Below, in pieces: positions 16,838-25,452 of a stretch of 64,000 bases of DNA (positions are counted from its first letter, which is position 1; every line of letters starts with the position of its first letter). The DNA lies in contig NZ_SCVC01000032.1 of NCBI RefSeq assembly GCF_004297405.1, forward strand, positions 1-64,000. Reading direction: 5' to 3'. This DNA comes from Reyranella sp. Its GTDB lineage: Bacteria > Pseudomonadota > Alphaproteobacteria > Reyranellales > Reyranellaceae. The translations under genes and the position numbers were made by a program. The notes beneath the pieces were generated by a model. That model had not been told where the DNA came from, ran no database searches, and saw only the letters and a list, made by a program, of their open reading frames with translations.

Positions 16838-18184
16838 ATGTCGTCTCGTTCGATCACGCGTCGCCGTGCGTTGCAGGGGGCTGCTGTCCTGGGCGGTCTC
16901 GCCGCGCCGATGCTGAATACCGTCACTGCCTATTCGCAAAGCGGCGCCTTCAACTGGCAGCGCTTCAAGGGCCAGCAGGTCGAAGTGTTGATGGAAACCG
17001 GCCCACGCGCCGATCTGATGAAGAAGTATCAGAAGGAGTTCCTCGACCAGACCGGTATCAAGCTCGGTATCGAGGTGATCCCCGAGCAGCAGGCGCGGCA
17101 GAAGGTGGCGATCGAGCTGAACTCGGGCAAGCCGTCCTTCGACCTCTTCAACTTTGCCTTCCATGTCCAGAAGCGCCAGTTCGAGAAGGGCGGCTGGCTG
17201 CTCGAGATCACCGACTGGCTGAAGGATCCGCAGATGATGCCGGCCGAGTACGAACTCGGTGACATCTCGAAGCTCGGCATGAGCTTCGCGACCACGTCCG
17301 ACGGCAAGGTCAATGCCCTGCCGATCCTGTGCGACTACTTCATGGTCTACTACAACAAGGAGTTGTTCGCGAAGAAGGGCGTCGCCTTTCCCAAGACGCT
17401 CGACGAGATGATGACCGCCGCTGCTGCGCTCAACGATCCCGCGGCCGGAATCTCGGGCTTCGTCGGTCGTGGCGTGCGCAATGCCAATGTCGTGCTGTGG
17501 ACGCAGCTTCTCTCGGGCTGGGGCCAGGAGACCGTCGCCGGCAAGCCACTGAAGCTGATCACCGATACGCCCGACGCGATCGCCTCGGCGGCCTACTACA
17601 AGAAGCTACTCTCGTCCTATGGTCCGGCCGGCATCGCCGGCTTCAACTGGAACGAAGCGCAGGGCCTCTTCATGCAGGGCAAGGCGGCGATGTGGATCGA
17701 TGCCACGGGCTTTGCCGCACCCGTCGAGGACAAGACCAAGAGCCGTGTCGTCGGCAAGGTCGGATACGGCCTGCCGCCGTCCGGCCCGAAGGGACATGGT
17801 TCGGTGACTTTCGGCACCGGCATGGCCATCCCCAAGGCCAGCGCCCGCAAGGAGGCGGCCTATTACACGATGCTGTGGATGACCGGCCGCACCATGGCGG
17901 GCCGCATGCTGCAGGTAGGCGGCGGCATTCCGTTCCGTACGAATCCGCTCAAGGATCCGGCGGTGCTCTCGAGCCTCACCGTTCCCCGGGAATGGGCGGA
18001 GTGTGCTGCCGGCTGCGCGCCGATCAGCATGCCCGGCCTGCCTGTGATCGTGCCGGTGACCGAGTTCCGCGACGTCATCGGAACTGCGCTCACCAACCTG
18101 CTGGGCGGCGCCGATCCCGCCACTGAAATGAAGCGAGCGACCGCCGAGTTTCAGCCCGTTCTCGACAAGAGCGAGCAAAGCTAG
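16838..18184 (+). CDS. ABC sugar-type solute-binding protein (family 1)
   Basis: This 448-residue periplasmic binding protein belongs to the SBP family 1 group (maltose, glycerol-3-phosphate and similar). I start at the ATG preceded by GGAGGAAGCAA; the track ORF runs 60 codons further upstream without support. The N-terminus SRSITRRRALQGAAVLGG carries a twin-arginine signal, so it is probably exported folded. GKAAMWIDATGF and KVGYGLPPSGP are typical of the family's hinge and C-lobe. Two permease genes follow with gaps of 29 and 5 bases. No ATPase gene follows, so the importer must borrow one. Confidence 0.87.
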   Translation: MSSRSITRRRALQGAAVLGGLAAPMLNTVTAYSQSGAFNWQRFKGQQVEVLMETGPRADLMKKYQKEFLDQTGIKLGIEVIPEQQARQKVAIELNSGKPSFDLFNFAFHVQKRQFEKGGWLLEITDWLKDPQMMPAEYELGDISKLGMSFATTSDGKVNALPILCDYFMVYYNKELFAKKGVAFPKTLDEMMTAAAALNDPAAGISGFVGRGVRNANVVLWTQLLSGWGQETVAGKPLKLITDTPDAIASAAYYKKLLSSYGPAGIAGFNWNEAQGLFMQGKAAMWIDATGFAAPVEDKTKSRVVGKVGYGLPPSGPKGHGSVTFGTGMAIPKASARKEAAYYTMLWMTGRTMAGRMLQVGGGIPFRTNPLKDPAVLSSLTVPREWAECAAGCAPISMPGLPVIVPVTEFRDVIGTALTNLLGGADPATEMKRATAEFQPVLDKSEQS

Positions 18185-18213
18185 AAACACACAGGACGGG
18201 TCGGGCGTAGCGT

Positions 18214-19122
18214 ATGGCTGGGGCTGACGTAACGATAGCGGCAGGGACGCGGACGGCCGGCGAACGGCGTCTGCGGCCCTACCTTCTGTTCATCTGGCCG
18301 GCGCTGATCGTCAGTTCGGCGGTGATCATCTTCCCATGGATCTTCACGGTGTGGATGAGCCTGAACGATTGGCATATCGGCAGCAAACAGACCTTCATCG
18401 GGCTCGACAACTACGTGAACCTGATGACCAACCGGCGATTCCTCGAATCGATCGGCCACACGATCTATTTCACCATTCTGGCCGTCATATTGCCGATGGT
18501 ACTGGGCACGGTGTCGGCGCTGGTGTTTCACAAGAAGTTCCGTGGGCGCGGCTTCTTCCGTACGCTGTTCATCATGCCGATGATGGCGACTCCGGTCGCC
18601 GTGTCGCTGATCTGGACCATGATGTTCCATCCCCAGCTCGGCGTGTTGAACTACCTGCTGAGCCTCGTTGGCCTGCCGCCGTCGCAATGGGTCTATGCTC
18701 CGGGGACGGTGATCCCGAGCTTGATCCTGGTCGAGATCTGGCTGTGGACGCCGTTCGTGATGATCATCGTGCTGGGTGGGTTGGCATCATTGCCGACCGA
18801 GCCCTACGAGGCGGCGCTGATCGACGGTGCCAGCCAGTGGCAGATGTTCTGGAAGATCACCTATCCGCTGGTGGCGCCGTTCCTGGTCGTGGCGCTGATC
18901 ATGCGCACCATCGACGCGCTCAAGGTGTTCGAGACGATCTGGGTGATCTCCAACGGCGGACCGGGCACGGCGTCGGAGGTGCTGAACGTCTATCTCTACG
19001 CCCAGGCCTTTGCCTACAACCAGGTCGGCACGGCTTCGGCAGTGGTCGTGGTTTTCTTCGGCATCATCGTGGCGCTGTCTCTGGTGCTCCTGTGGGCGCG
19101 CCAGAAAGCCAAGTGGGCTTGA
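18214..19122 (+). CDS. ABC sugar-type permease, MalF/UgpA-like
   Basis: This 302-residue membrane protein has six predicted helices and the permease EAA loop EPYEAALIDGASQWQMFWKIT, which docks the ATPase. The LFIWPALIVSSAVIIFPW N-terminal helix and GGPGTASEVLNVYLY near the end are standard for the MalF/UgpA/LacF branch. It forms the channel with the next gene product and receives solute from the twin-arginine binding protein. The start ATG lacks a strong ribosome site, so translation may depend on coupling with the upstream gene. Confidence 0.88.
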   Translation: MAGADVTIAAGTRTAGERRLRPYLLFIWPALIVSSAVIIFPWIFTVWMSLNDWHIGSKQTFIGLDNYVNLMTNRRFLESIGHTIYFTILAVILPMVLGTVSALVFHKKFRGRGFFRTLFIMPMMATPVAVSLIWTMMFHPQLGVLNYLLSLVGLPPSQWVYAPGTVIPSLILVEIWLWTPFVMIIVLGGLASLPTEPYEAALIDGASQWQMFWKITYPLVAPFLVVALIMRTIDALKVFETIWVISNGGPGTASEVLNVYLYAQAFAYNQVGTASAVVVVFFGIIVALSLVLLWARQKAKWA

Positions 19123-19127
19123 ACTAG

Positions 19128-19970
19128 ATGGCTCTGACCGTTCGAACCAAACGCAAGATCCGCAAGGTTGTCGACAAGGTGGCGCTCGCGGCCACCGTCG
19201 CGGTGCTGCTGGCCCCTTGCCTGTTCGTGTTCTTCTGGATGCTGTCGCTCTCGTTGAAGTACGACATCGACAACACCGCCTGGCCACCGGTCTTCTGGCC
19301 GGAGGAAGTGACCTTCGACAACTTCGCCAAGGTCTTCGAAGAAAGCCCGATGTTCCTCTACTTCTGGAACTCGGTGCAGGTGACGGGCTCGGCCACCCTG
19401 GTGGCGCTGTTGCTCGGCGTGCCGGCGGGCTACGGCATCGCCAAGGCCCGGGCGCACAAGATGGCGGCCGTGTTGCTGCTCAGCCGCATGACGCCTGGCC
19501 TTTCCTACCTGATCCCGCTCTTCACCCTGTTCCAGGTGCTGGGCCTGATCGGCACGGTCTGGCCGATCGCGCTGACGCATATGGTGATCACCCTGCCGAT
19601 CGTGGTCTGGATCATGATCGGCTTCTTCGAGACACAGCCGCACGAGCTGGAGGAGGCGGCGCGCATCGATGGTGCCACCCTGTGGCAAGCCTTCCGTTAC
19701 GTCGCTCTGCCGCTCAGCCGGCCGGGCATCGTGGTCGGCGCAATCCTGGCCTTCATCTCGTCGTGGAACAATTTCATCTTCGGCGCGGTGTTCGCCGGTC
19801 GCACGACGCGCACCATGCCGGTCGCGGTCTACAACATGCTGACCTTCGAAAGCTTCGCCTGGGGCCCGCTCGCCGCCGCCGCCATCGTGGTCATGCTGCC
19901 GGTGATCGTGCTCACCATCATCATCCAGAAGGAAATCGTGCAGGGCCTGTCGGCCGGTGGAGTGAAGTAG
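19128..19970 (+). CDS. ABC sugar-type permease, MalG/UgpE-like
   Basis: This 280-residue protein is the second channel subunit of the importer. It has six helices and the EAA loop HELEEAARIDGATLWQAF, and it includes SSWNNFIFGAVFAG, a family signature after helix 5. The gap to the first permease is five bases. The reading frame ends KEIVQGLSAGGVK, as expected for MalG-type proteins. There is no ATPase gene after it: next comes an unrelated small protein gene. A shared MsmX/UgpC-like ATPase elsewhere is presumably used. Confidence 0.88.
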   Translation: MALTVRTKRKIRKVVDKVALAATVAVLLAPCLFVFFWMLSLSLKYDIDNTAWPPVFWPEEVTFDNFAKVFEESPMFLYFWNSVQVTGSATLVALLLGVPAGYGIAKARAHKMAAVLLLSRMTPGLSYLIPLFTLFQVLGLIGTVWPIALTHMVITLPIVVWIMIGFFETQPHELEEAARIDGATLWQAFRYVALPLSRPGIVVGAILAFISSWNNFIFGAVFAGRTTRTMPVAVYNMLTFESFAWGPLAAAAIVVMLPVIVLTIIIQKEIVQGLSAGGVK

Positions 19971-20018
19971 TACCGTCCCAGGGCGATCATGACGGTTCGT
20001 TAGGAGGGGCCTGCGGCC

Positions 20019-20318
20019 ATGACGACCATCGATACCTTCCGAAGCAGCCTGTCGGCGGCGACGCCTCCGGCCGATAGCACGCCGGCTGTGCAGGCCCTGT
20101 GGTGGCTGGCGCACGGTGATTGGGAACGGGCGCACGAGTGTGTCCAAAGTCACGAAGGCGAGCCGGATTGCGATCGGGTGCACGCGCATCTGCATCGCCA
20201 GGAAGGCGACCTGAACAACGCCGGCTGGTGGTATCGACGTGTCGGCCGGTCCGTTCCCGATCAGTCGCTGGAAGACGAGTGGACGGCCCTTGCGACGGAG
20301 CTGTTGGCCCGTAGATAG
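20019..20318 (+). CDS. Hypothetical small protein (GDW-AHE type)
   Basis: This 99-residue soluble protein has no signal or membrane segment. Its core, ALWWLAHGDWERAHECVQ then AHLHRQEGDLNNAGWWYRR, is rich in Trp, His and Asp. It looks like a short helical-repeat (TPR-like) fold that I recall from many proteobacterial hypotheticals. A good ribosome site (AGGAGG) precedes the ATG, 15 bases away, which is longer than usual. It lies 48 bases after the permease genes and may be co-transcribed. Function unknown. Confidence 0.65.
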   Translation: MTTIDTFRSSLSAATPPADSTPAVQALWWLAHGDWERAHECVQSHEGEPDCDRVHAHLHRQEGDLNNAGWWYRRVGRSVPDQSLEDEWTALATELLARR

Positions 20319-20370
20319 GCGGGAAGCGAGGGTTCCCGGAGCTGCAACAATGCTCAGCTAGGATGGGAAC

Positions 20371-21198
20371 ATGGTTTTCCGCATCGCCCAAATCTCCGAT
20401 ACGCATCTCAGCGAGGAGAAGCCGTTCTTCATTGAGAACTTCCGGCGGATCGGCGCGGCCTTGCGCGCGGATCCGCCGGATCTCGTGCTCAACTCGGGTG
20501 ATATCTCGCTCGATGGGGCGGCCGGTGACGCCGACCTCGCCGCGGCGCGCGCCTTGCACGACGCGCTCGATTTGCCGATCCGCTATCTGCCGGGCAACCA
20601 CGATCTCGGCGACAGCCAGGACGCGCCCGCCCACGGCGAGGGGGCGATCGATGCTGCCAGCCGCGATCGCTATCTCCGGCATTTTGATGCGGATTTCTGG
20701 TCGTTCGATGTTCCCGGCTGGAGGGTCCTGGGGATCAATGCCCAGCTTCTTGGCAGCGATCTCGAGGCTGCCGAAGAGCAGGAGACGGTGATCGCCGACG
20801 CGGCCGCGACGCTCGATGATCGAGCACTGGCGCTCTTCCTGCACAAGCCTTTGTTCGACCGCGACCGCGACGAGACGGCGGTCACCGGGCGGTTCATCAA
20901 TCCCGTGCCGCGTCGCCGCCTGCTGGCATTGCTGGCAGAAGCGCCGCCGGCGCTCGTCGCCTGCGGCCACGTCCATCAGTATCGCGAGACCCGAGCCGAC
21001 GGTGCGTTACACGTCTGGGGCACGTCGACGGCGTTCGTCATTCCGGACGCGCGCCAGCCGCGCTATGGCCTCAAGGAAGTGGGCTATGTCGAGCACCGTC
21101 TCGGCGCGGATGGAAGCGCCGAGAGCCGGCTCGTCCAGGTGCCCGGCGTGCCGACCCTGAACATCGCCGACTTTCCCGGCGCTTACGGTCCGCTTTAG
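20371..21198 (+). CDS. Metallophosphoesterase (CpdA-like calcineurin fold)
   Basis: This 275-residue enzyme has the full calcineurin-type metal site: QISDTHLS (residues 8-15), LNSGDIS, PGNHDLG and, near residue 195, ACGHVHQYR. This is the class III cyclic-nucleotide or phosphodiester hydrolase layout of CpdA and related proteins. The neighbouring sugar-type ABC importer without an ATPase could supply a phosphodiester substrate, but that is speculation. The stop is eight bases from the convergent GST gene's stop. Confidence 0.85.
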   Translation: MVFRIAQISDTHLSEEKPFFIENFRRIGAALRADPPDLVLNSGDISLDGAAGDADLAAARALHDALDLPIRYLPGNHDLGDSQDAPAHGEGAIDAASRDRYLRHFDADFWSFDVPGWRVLGINAQLLGSDLEAAEEQETVIADAAATLDDRALALFLHKPLFDRDRDETAVTGRFINPVPRRRLLALLAEAPPALVACGHVHQYRETRADGALHVWGTSTAFVIPDARQPRYGLKEVGYVEHRLGADGSAESRLVQVPGVPTLNIADFPGAYGPL

Positions 21199-21206
21199 CC
21201 GACGGC

Positions 21207-21932
21207 CTAGGCCGGAACCGGCCGGGCGCGCTGATTGTAGAGCAGCTTGCGGATGCGGGCCTGCTCCTCGGGCGGCAGCTTGGTGTTGTCGACCGAGAGA
21301 TCGGCGCCGACGGCCATGCCCTTCTGGACGGCAGGGCGTGCGCCAAGCTCATCGAACCAACGCTTGAAGTGCTTGAACTCCTCGATGTCCTGGCCCTGGA
21401 ACTTCCAGTTGATGGTCCACGGGTAACAGATCATGTCGGCGATCGTGTACTGGTCGCCCGCCAGATACTTGTGTTTGTAGAGGCGGTTGTTCAGCACGCC
21501 GTAGAGCCGGTTCACCTCGTCAGTGAAGCGAGTGATGGCATAGGTCTGGTCGCCTTCCTTGGCCTGATCGACCCTGCGGAAATGGCCACACTCGCCGCTC
21601 TTGGGCCCCTGGTTGGCCATCTGCCAGATCAGCCACTGGTTCACGTCGTAGCGTGTCCGTAGATCCTGCGGATAGAACTTCCCGGCCTTCTCGGCGATGT
21701 ACATCATGATCGCACCGGACTCGAAGATGGTGACCGGTGCACCACCGTCCTTGGGCGCATGATCGACCATCACTGGCATGCGATGGTTGGGGTTCATCTC
21801 CAGGAACTCGTCGGTGAATTGGTCACCACGCCCGATGTTCACCGGCACGATCTTGTAGGGCAGGCCGCACTCCTCCAGCAGGATGGTGACCTTCTTGCCG
21901 TTGGGCGTGGGCCAGTAGTGCAGATCGATCAT
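21207..21932 (-). CDS. Glutathione S-transferase, YfcG/Nu-like
   Basis: This 241-residue protein has an N-terminal thioredoxin-like GST domain: DLHYWPTPNGKKVTILLEE (residues 3-21), NPNHRMPVMVD with the cis-Pro, and FESGAIMMYIAEK as the glutathione-binding ES motif. An all-helical C-terminal domain follows, with YTIADMICYPW as the N-capping box. The T-P-N-G-K stretch is that of the YfcG/Ure2-like Nu class, which uses glutathione disulfide for disulfide-bond reductase activity. It is divergent from the Rieske oxygenase gene. Confidence 0.87.
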   Translation of the reverse strand: MIDLHYWPTPNGKKVTILLEECGLPYKIVPVNIGRGDQFTDEFLEMNPNHRMPVMVDHAPKDGGAPVTIFESGAIMMYIAEKAGKFYPQDLRTRYDVNQWLIWQMANQGPKSGECGHFRRVDQAKEGDQTYAITRFTDEVNRLYGVLNNRLYKHKYLAGDQYTIADMICYPWTINWKFQGQDIEEFKHFKRWFDELGARPAVQKGMAVGADLSVDNTKLPPEEQARIRKLLYNQRARPVPA

Positions 21933-22043
21933 TACTTGCTCCGAAAGACAGGGTTGCGTCAGGTGGCGGGAGCGTCCGCCCGTCGCCGCGGTCCGTCAAT
22001 GGTGTATGCTCGTCGTAACAAAGGGTCCGGGAGGACCGGCACC

Positions 22044-23117
22044 ATGGATGGAAAGTGGGTTCGCAACGCCTGGTACGTTGCCGGCTGGTCACACGATCTG
22101 GCGCCCGGCCGTATCGAAGCACGCACGATCATCGAGCAGCCACTGGCGCTTTATCGCAAGGGCGATGGCGGTGTGGTCGTGCTGGAGGATCGCTGCTGCC
22201 ATCGCTTCGCGCCGCTATCGATGGGCCGGCTGGAGCAGGACGATCTGCGCTGCATGTATCACGGCCTGAAGTTCGCGCCGGATGGACGTTGCATCGAGAT
22301 TCCTGGCCAGAAGCTGATCCCGCAATCGGCCTGCGTGCGGCGCTACCCTGCGGAGGAGCGCGGCGGCTGGATCTGGGTCTGGATGGGTGAGGCTGCGGCG
22401 GCCGATCCGGCATCGATCCCCGACTCGGTGCGGCTCAGCGATCCGGCTTACTGCATGCGCAGCGGACAGATGGATTATGCCGCGCACTATCTCCTGATCG
22501 ACGACAATCTGCTCGACCTCTCGCATCTCACCTTCGCGCATGAGAAGACGCTGGGCCTCGACATGCCGCAATGGGCCGACGAGCGGCCGCGCATTCAGCC
22601 GCTGGAGCGGGGCCTGCGCGTACAACGCTGGCTGCGCAACCAGCCGTCGCGCGGATTCATGCGTCGCTGGGGCGAGGTGCTCGACCTGTGGAACAGCTAC
22701 GACTTTCTGTTCCCGGGAATCTTCCTGTTGCGCACCGCTTTCTATCCGGCCGGCACCGCCGACCGCTGGAACCGTAAGGAACCCGACGAAGCGCCGCTCT
22801 TCCTGCGCTACGATGATCAGGCGGTGACGCCGATCGGCGACCGCACGGCGCGGTACTTCTATGCTGCCGGCGCTCGCAGCGCCGATATCGACGCCGAGCG
22901 GGTGGGTCGTCTGTTCGCCATCGTCGAAGCGGCGTTCGGCGAGGACAAGGCGATCATCGAGGCGCAGCAGAAACTGATCGACCTCGATCCGTCGCGCCGT
23001 ATGCTGCCGACCAGCCTCGATGCCGGACCGACGCAGTTTCGCAAACTCGTACAGGTCCTGCTCGACCGAGACGGACAACCAGGCCCGATGGCCGACAGCC
23101 AGGTGAAAGCTTCCTGA
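22044..23117 (+). CDS. Rieske non-heme iron oxygenase, VanA-like alpha subunit
   Basis: This 357-residue ring-hydroxylating or O-demethylating oxygenase has the Rieske cluster ligands in CCHRFAPLS (C-x-H) and CMYHGLKF (C-x2-H). The mononuclear iron site follows in DDNLLDLSHLTFAHEKTLG (D-x2-D...H-x4-H). I start at ATG in MDGKWVRNAWYVAGW, typical of VanA-like enzymes and preceded by GGGAGGACC; the track ORF extends 95 codons upstream without support. It needs a ferredoxin-reductase partner, and none is encoded nearby. The molybdopterin hydroxylase gene begins two bases after its stop. Confidence 0.88.
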   Translation: MDGKWVRNAWYVAGWSHDLAPGRIEARTIIEQPLALYRKGDGGVVVLEDRCCHRFAPLSMGRLEQDDLRCMYHGLKFAPDGRCIEIPGQKLIPQSACVRRYPAEERGGWIWVWMGEAAAADPASIPDSVRLSDPAYCMRSGQMDYAAHYLLIDDNLLDLSHLTFAHEKTLGLDMPQWADERPRIQPLERGLRVQRWLRNQPSRGFMRRWGEVLDLWNSYDFLFPGIFLLRTAFYPAGTADRWNRKEPDEAPLFLRYDDQAVTPIGDRTARYFYAAGARSADIDAERVGRLFAIVEAAFGEDKAIIEAQQKLIDLDPSRRMLPTSLDAGPTQFRKLVQVLLDRDGQPGPMADSQVKAS

Positions 23118-23118
23118 G

Positions 23119-25440
23119 ATGCCAGACACGAATGCAGACGTGCGGTCGATCCGCCGCCTCGAAGACGCGCGTTTCCTGTTGGGCCGAGGCCGCTACCTCG
23201 AAGATATCGCTGCGCCGACTGCGCTGGCGGGCCATGTGCTGCGCTCGCCGCATTCCCACGCCCTGATCCACCGCATCGATACCGTTCAAGCCGCCGCACT
23301 GCCCGGCGTGCAACTGATTGCAACGGCGGCGGACCTCGCGGCCGATGGGTTGGGACATCTGCCCTGCATGGCCGCCGTGAAGCCCTTGATCGTGCCGCCC
23401 CGGCCGGCGCTGGCCGAGGGACGCGTACGCCATGTCGGCGATCCGGTGGCGTTTGTCGTCGCCGACAATGCCGATATCGCCCGCGAAGCCGCGGAACTCA
23501 TCGAGGTCGACTACGAGCCGCTGCCCTCCGTCGTCGATGGCAGCGCGGCTCTCGCGGCAGAAGCCCCCGCGCTGTGGGAGCAGGCGCCAGGCAACCTCGC
23601 CTATCATGTGCAGCGCGGCGAGCACGATGCCGTGCAGCGCGCCTTGAAGGAGGCTGCGCATATCGTCGAAGTCGAGGTGATGAACAACCGGGTGGTGGTC
23701 GTCCCGCTGGAGCCACGCGCCGGCATTGCTCGCTACGACGCCGCCAGCGACGTCATGGATCTCGAACTGACGGGGCAGGGGCTGCATGGCATCCGTCGCC
23801 AGCTCGCCGAATTCGTGTTCAAGGTGCCGCTGGATCGCATCCAGCTCCACGCGCCCGATGTCGGCGGCGGGTTCGGGATGAAGAACTTCCTCTATCCCGA
23901 ATGGGTGCTTCTGCTCTGGGCGGCGCGTCGGCTGGGCCGGCCGGTCCGCTGGATCGCCGACCGGGCCGAGGAGTTCGTGACCGGTGCGCAGGGCCGCGAC
24001 ATCGAGGCCCGGGCGAAACTCGCGCTCGATGCTACAGGCCGCTTCCTCGCCCTCGATGTGGCAATGGTGGCCAATCTCGGCGCCTATCTCTCGGGCAATG
24101 GACCTGGCGCGTCGGTCGTCGCAGCGTCGACAGCACAAGGTGGCGTCTACGACATCCCCGCCATCGCCGTCGACATCCGCGGCGCACTCACCAACACGGT
24201 GCCGGTCGATGCCTATCGCGGTGCTGGCAAGCCTGAAGCCAATTACATCATCGAGCGCGCCATCGAGGCCGCAGCGCGTGCGATTGGGCGCGACCCTGCC
24301 GATCTGCGCCGTCAGAACCTGATCGCTGCTTTTCCGCATCGTACGGCGATGGGCATGGCGATCGATTCCGGTGGCTTCGGCGACAATCTCGAGGCCGCGA
24401 TCCAGCGTGCCGATACGGCAAGTTTCGAGACGCGACGGAAGGCATCGAAGGAGAAGGGACTGCTGCGCGGTATCGGTGTCGCCTGTTTCCTTGAAACCTC
24501 GCGCGGTGCGCCCAACGAAGGCGCGGAGGTGCGTTTTGAAAGCGATGGCACCGTGACGATCGCGGTGGGTACGGAGTCGAACGGACAAGGACACGAGACG
24601 GCTTTCGCACAGATCGCTGCCCAGCATCTCGGCCTGCCGATCGTGGCGTTCCGGTATGTGCAGGCCGACACACGCGCGGTACGCAGCGGTGCCGGCCATG
24701 GTGGCGCGCGGTCGATGCACATGGGTGGCGCGGCGCTGGTGAAGGCGATGGACGCGGCGTTGGCGAAGGCACGCCAGCTCGCCGCGCATCTGTTGCAGGC
24801 GACAACCGACGAACTCGACTACAAGGAGGGGCGCTTCACCGTCCGCGGCAGCGACCGCGCGATCGATCTCGCTACGCTGGCGCAGAGCGCCGGCGATCCG
24901 GCCAACCTGCCGGATGGAATGGCGCCGGGAACCGGTCTCGGCGAGCATGTGCTGAACATCACCGACGTCTTCACCTTTCCGAGCGGTTGCCATGTCGCGG
25001 AAGTCGAGATCGATCCCGAGACCGGCGCCATCCGGCTGGTCGACTATACGGCGATCGACGATTACGGCCGGCTGATCAACCCGATGCTGACGGAAGGCCA
25101 GGTGCAGGGCGGGGTGGCGCAAGGCATCGGGCAGGCCCTGATGGAACACACGGTCTACGACTCGCAATCCGGCCAGCTCCTCAGTGGCTCTCTGATGGAC
25201 TATGCCCTGCCACGCGCCGACGATCTGCCGTCATTCGACATCGCCCTGGTGGAGCGGCCGACCGCTGCAAATCCGTTGGGTGTAAAGGGCTCGGGTCAGG
25301 CTGGCTGTATCGGCGCACCGCAGACGGTGATGGCGGCTGTGCTCGATGCTCTGCGTACGGCGGGCGTGCAGAGCCTCGACATGCCGGCCACGCCGGCACG
25401 CGTCTGGGAGGCGCTGCAGGCGGCGAAGGCCAATCCGTAA
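23119..25440 (+). CDS. Xanthine dehydrogenase family molybdopterin-binding subunit
   Basis: This 773-residue large subunit is of the CoxL/XdhB hydroxylase family. Motifs seen are DARFLLGRGRYLEDI near the N-terminus, GGGFGMKNFLYPEW, AYRGAGKPEANYIIERAIE (molybdenum-site loop, CoxL form II type), GQGHETAFAQIAAQHLG and, near the C-terminus, NPLGVKGSGQAGCIG with the likely catalytic-Glu region altered to Q-A-G. The small 2Fe-2S and medium FAD subunits that normally accompany it are missing here. It is translationally adjacent to the Rieske oxygenase gene, so the two may act in one pathway on an aromatic or N-heterocyclic substrate. Confidence 0.87.
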   Translation: MPDTNADVRSIRRLEDARFLLGRGRYLEDIAAPTALAGHVLRSPHSHALIHRIDTVQAAALPGVQLIATAADLAADGLGHLPCMAAVKPLIVPPRPALAEGRVRHVGDPVAFVVADNADIAREAAELIEVDYEPLPSVVDGSAALAAEAPALWEQAPGNLAYHVQRGEHDAVQRALKEAAHIVEVEVMNNRVVVVPLEPRAGIARYDAASDVMDLELTGQGLHGIRRQLAEFVFKVPLDRIQLHAPDVGGGFGMKNFLYPEWVLLLWAARRLGRPVRWIADRAEEFVTGAQGRDIEARAKLALDATGRFLALDVAMVANLGAYLSGNGPGASVVAASTAQGGVYDIPAIAVDIRGALTNTVPVDAYRGAGKPEANYIIERAIEAAARAIGRDPADLRRQNLIAAFPHRTAMGMAIDSGGFGDNLEAAIQRADTASFETRRKASKEKGLLRGIGVACFLETSRGAPNEGAEVRFESDGTVTIAVGTESNGQGHETAFAQIAAQHLGLPIVAFRYVQADTRAVRSGAGHGGARSMHMGGAALVKAMDAALAKARQLAAHLLQATTDELDYKEGRFTVRGSDRAIDLATLAQSAGDPANLPDGMAPGTGLGEHVLNITDVFTFPSGCHVAEVEIDPETGAIRLVDYTAIDDYGRLINPMLTEGQVQGGVAQGIGQALMEHTVYDSQSGQLLSGSLMDYALPRADDLPSFDIALVERPTAANPLGVKGSGQAGCIGAPQTVMAAVLDALRTAGVQSLDMPATPARVWEALQAAKANP

Positions 25441-25452
25441 CCGTCGCTACGG

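Noticed and set aside
22954-25167. Minus-strand ORF of 737 residues
   Set aside because: It is the shadow of the molybdopterin subunit gene, which has family motifs throughout.
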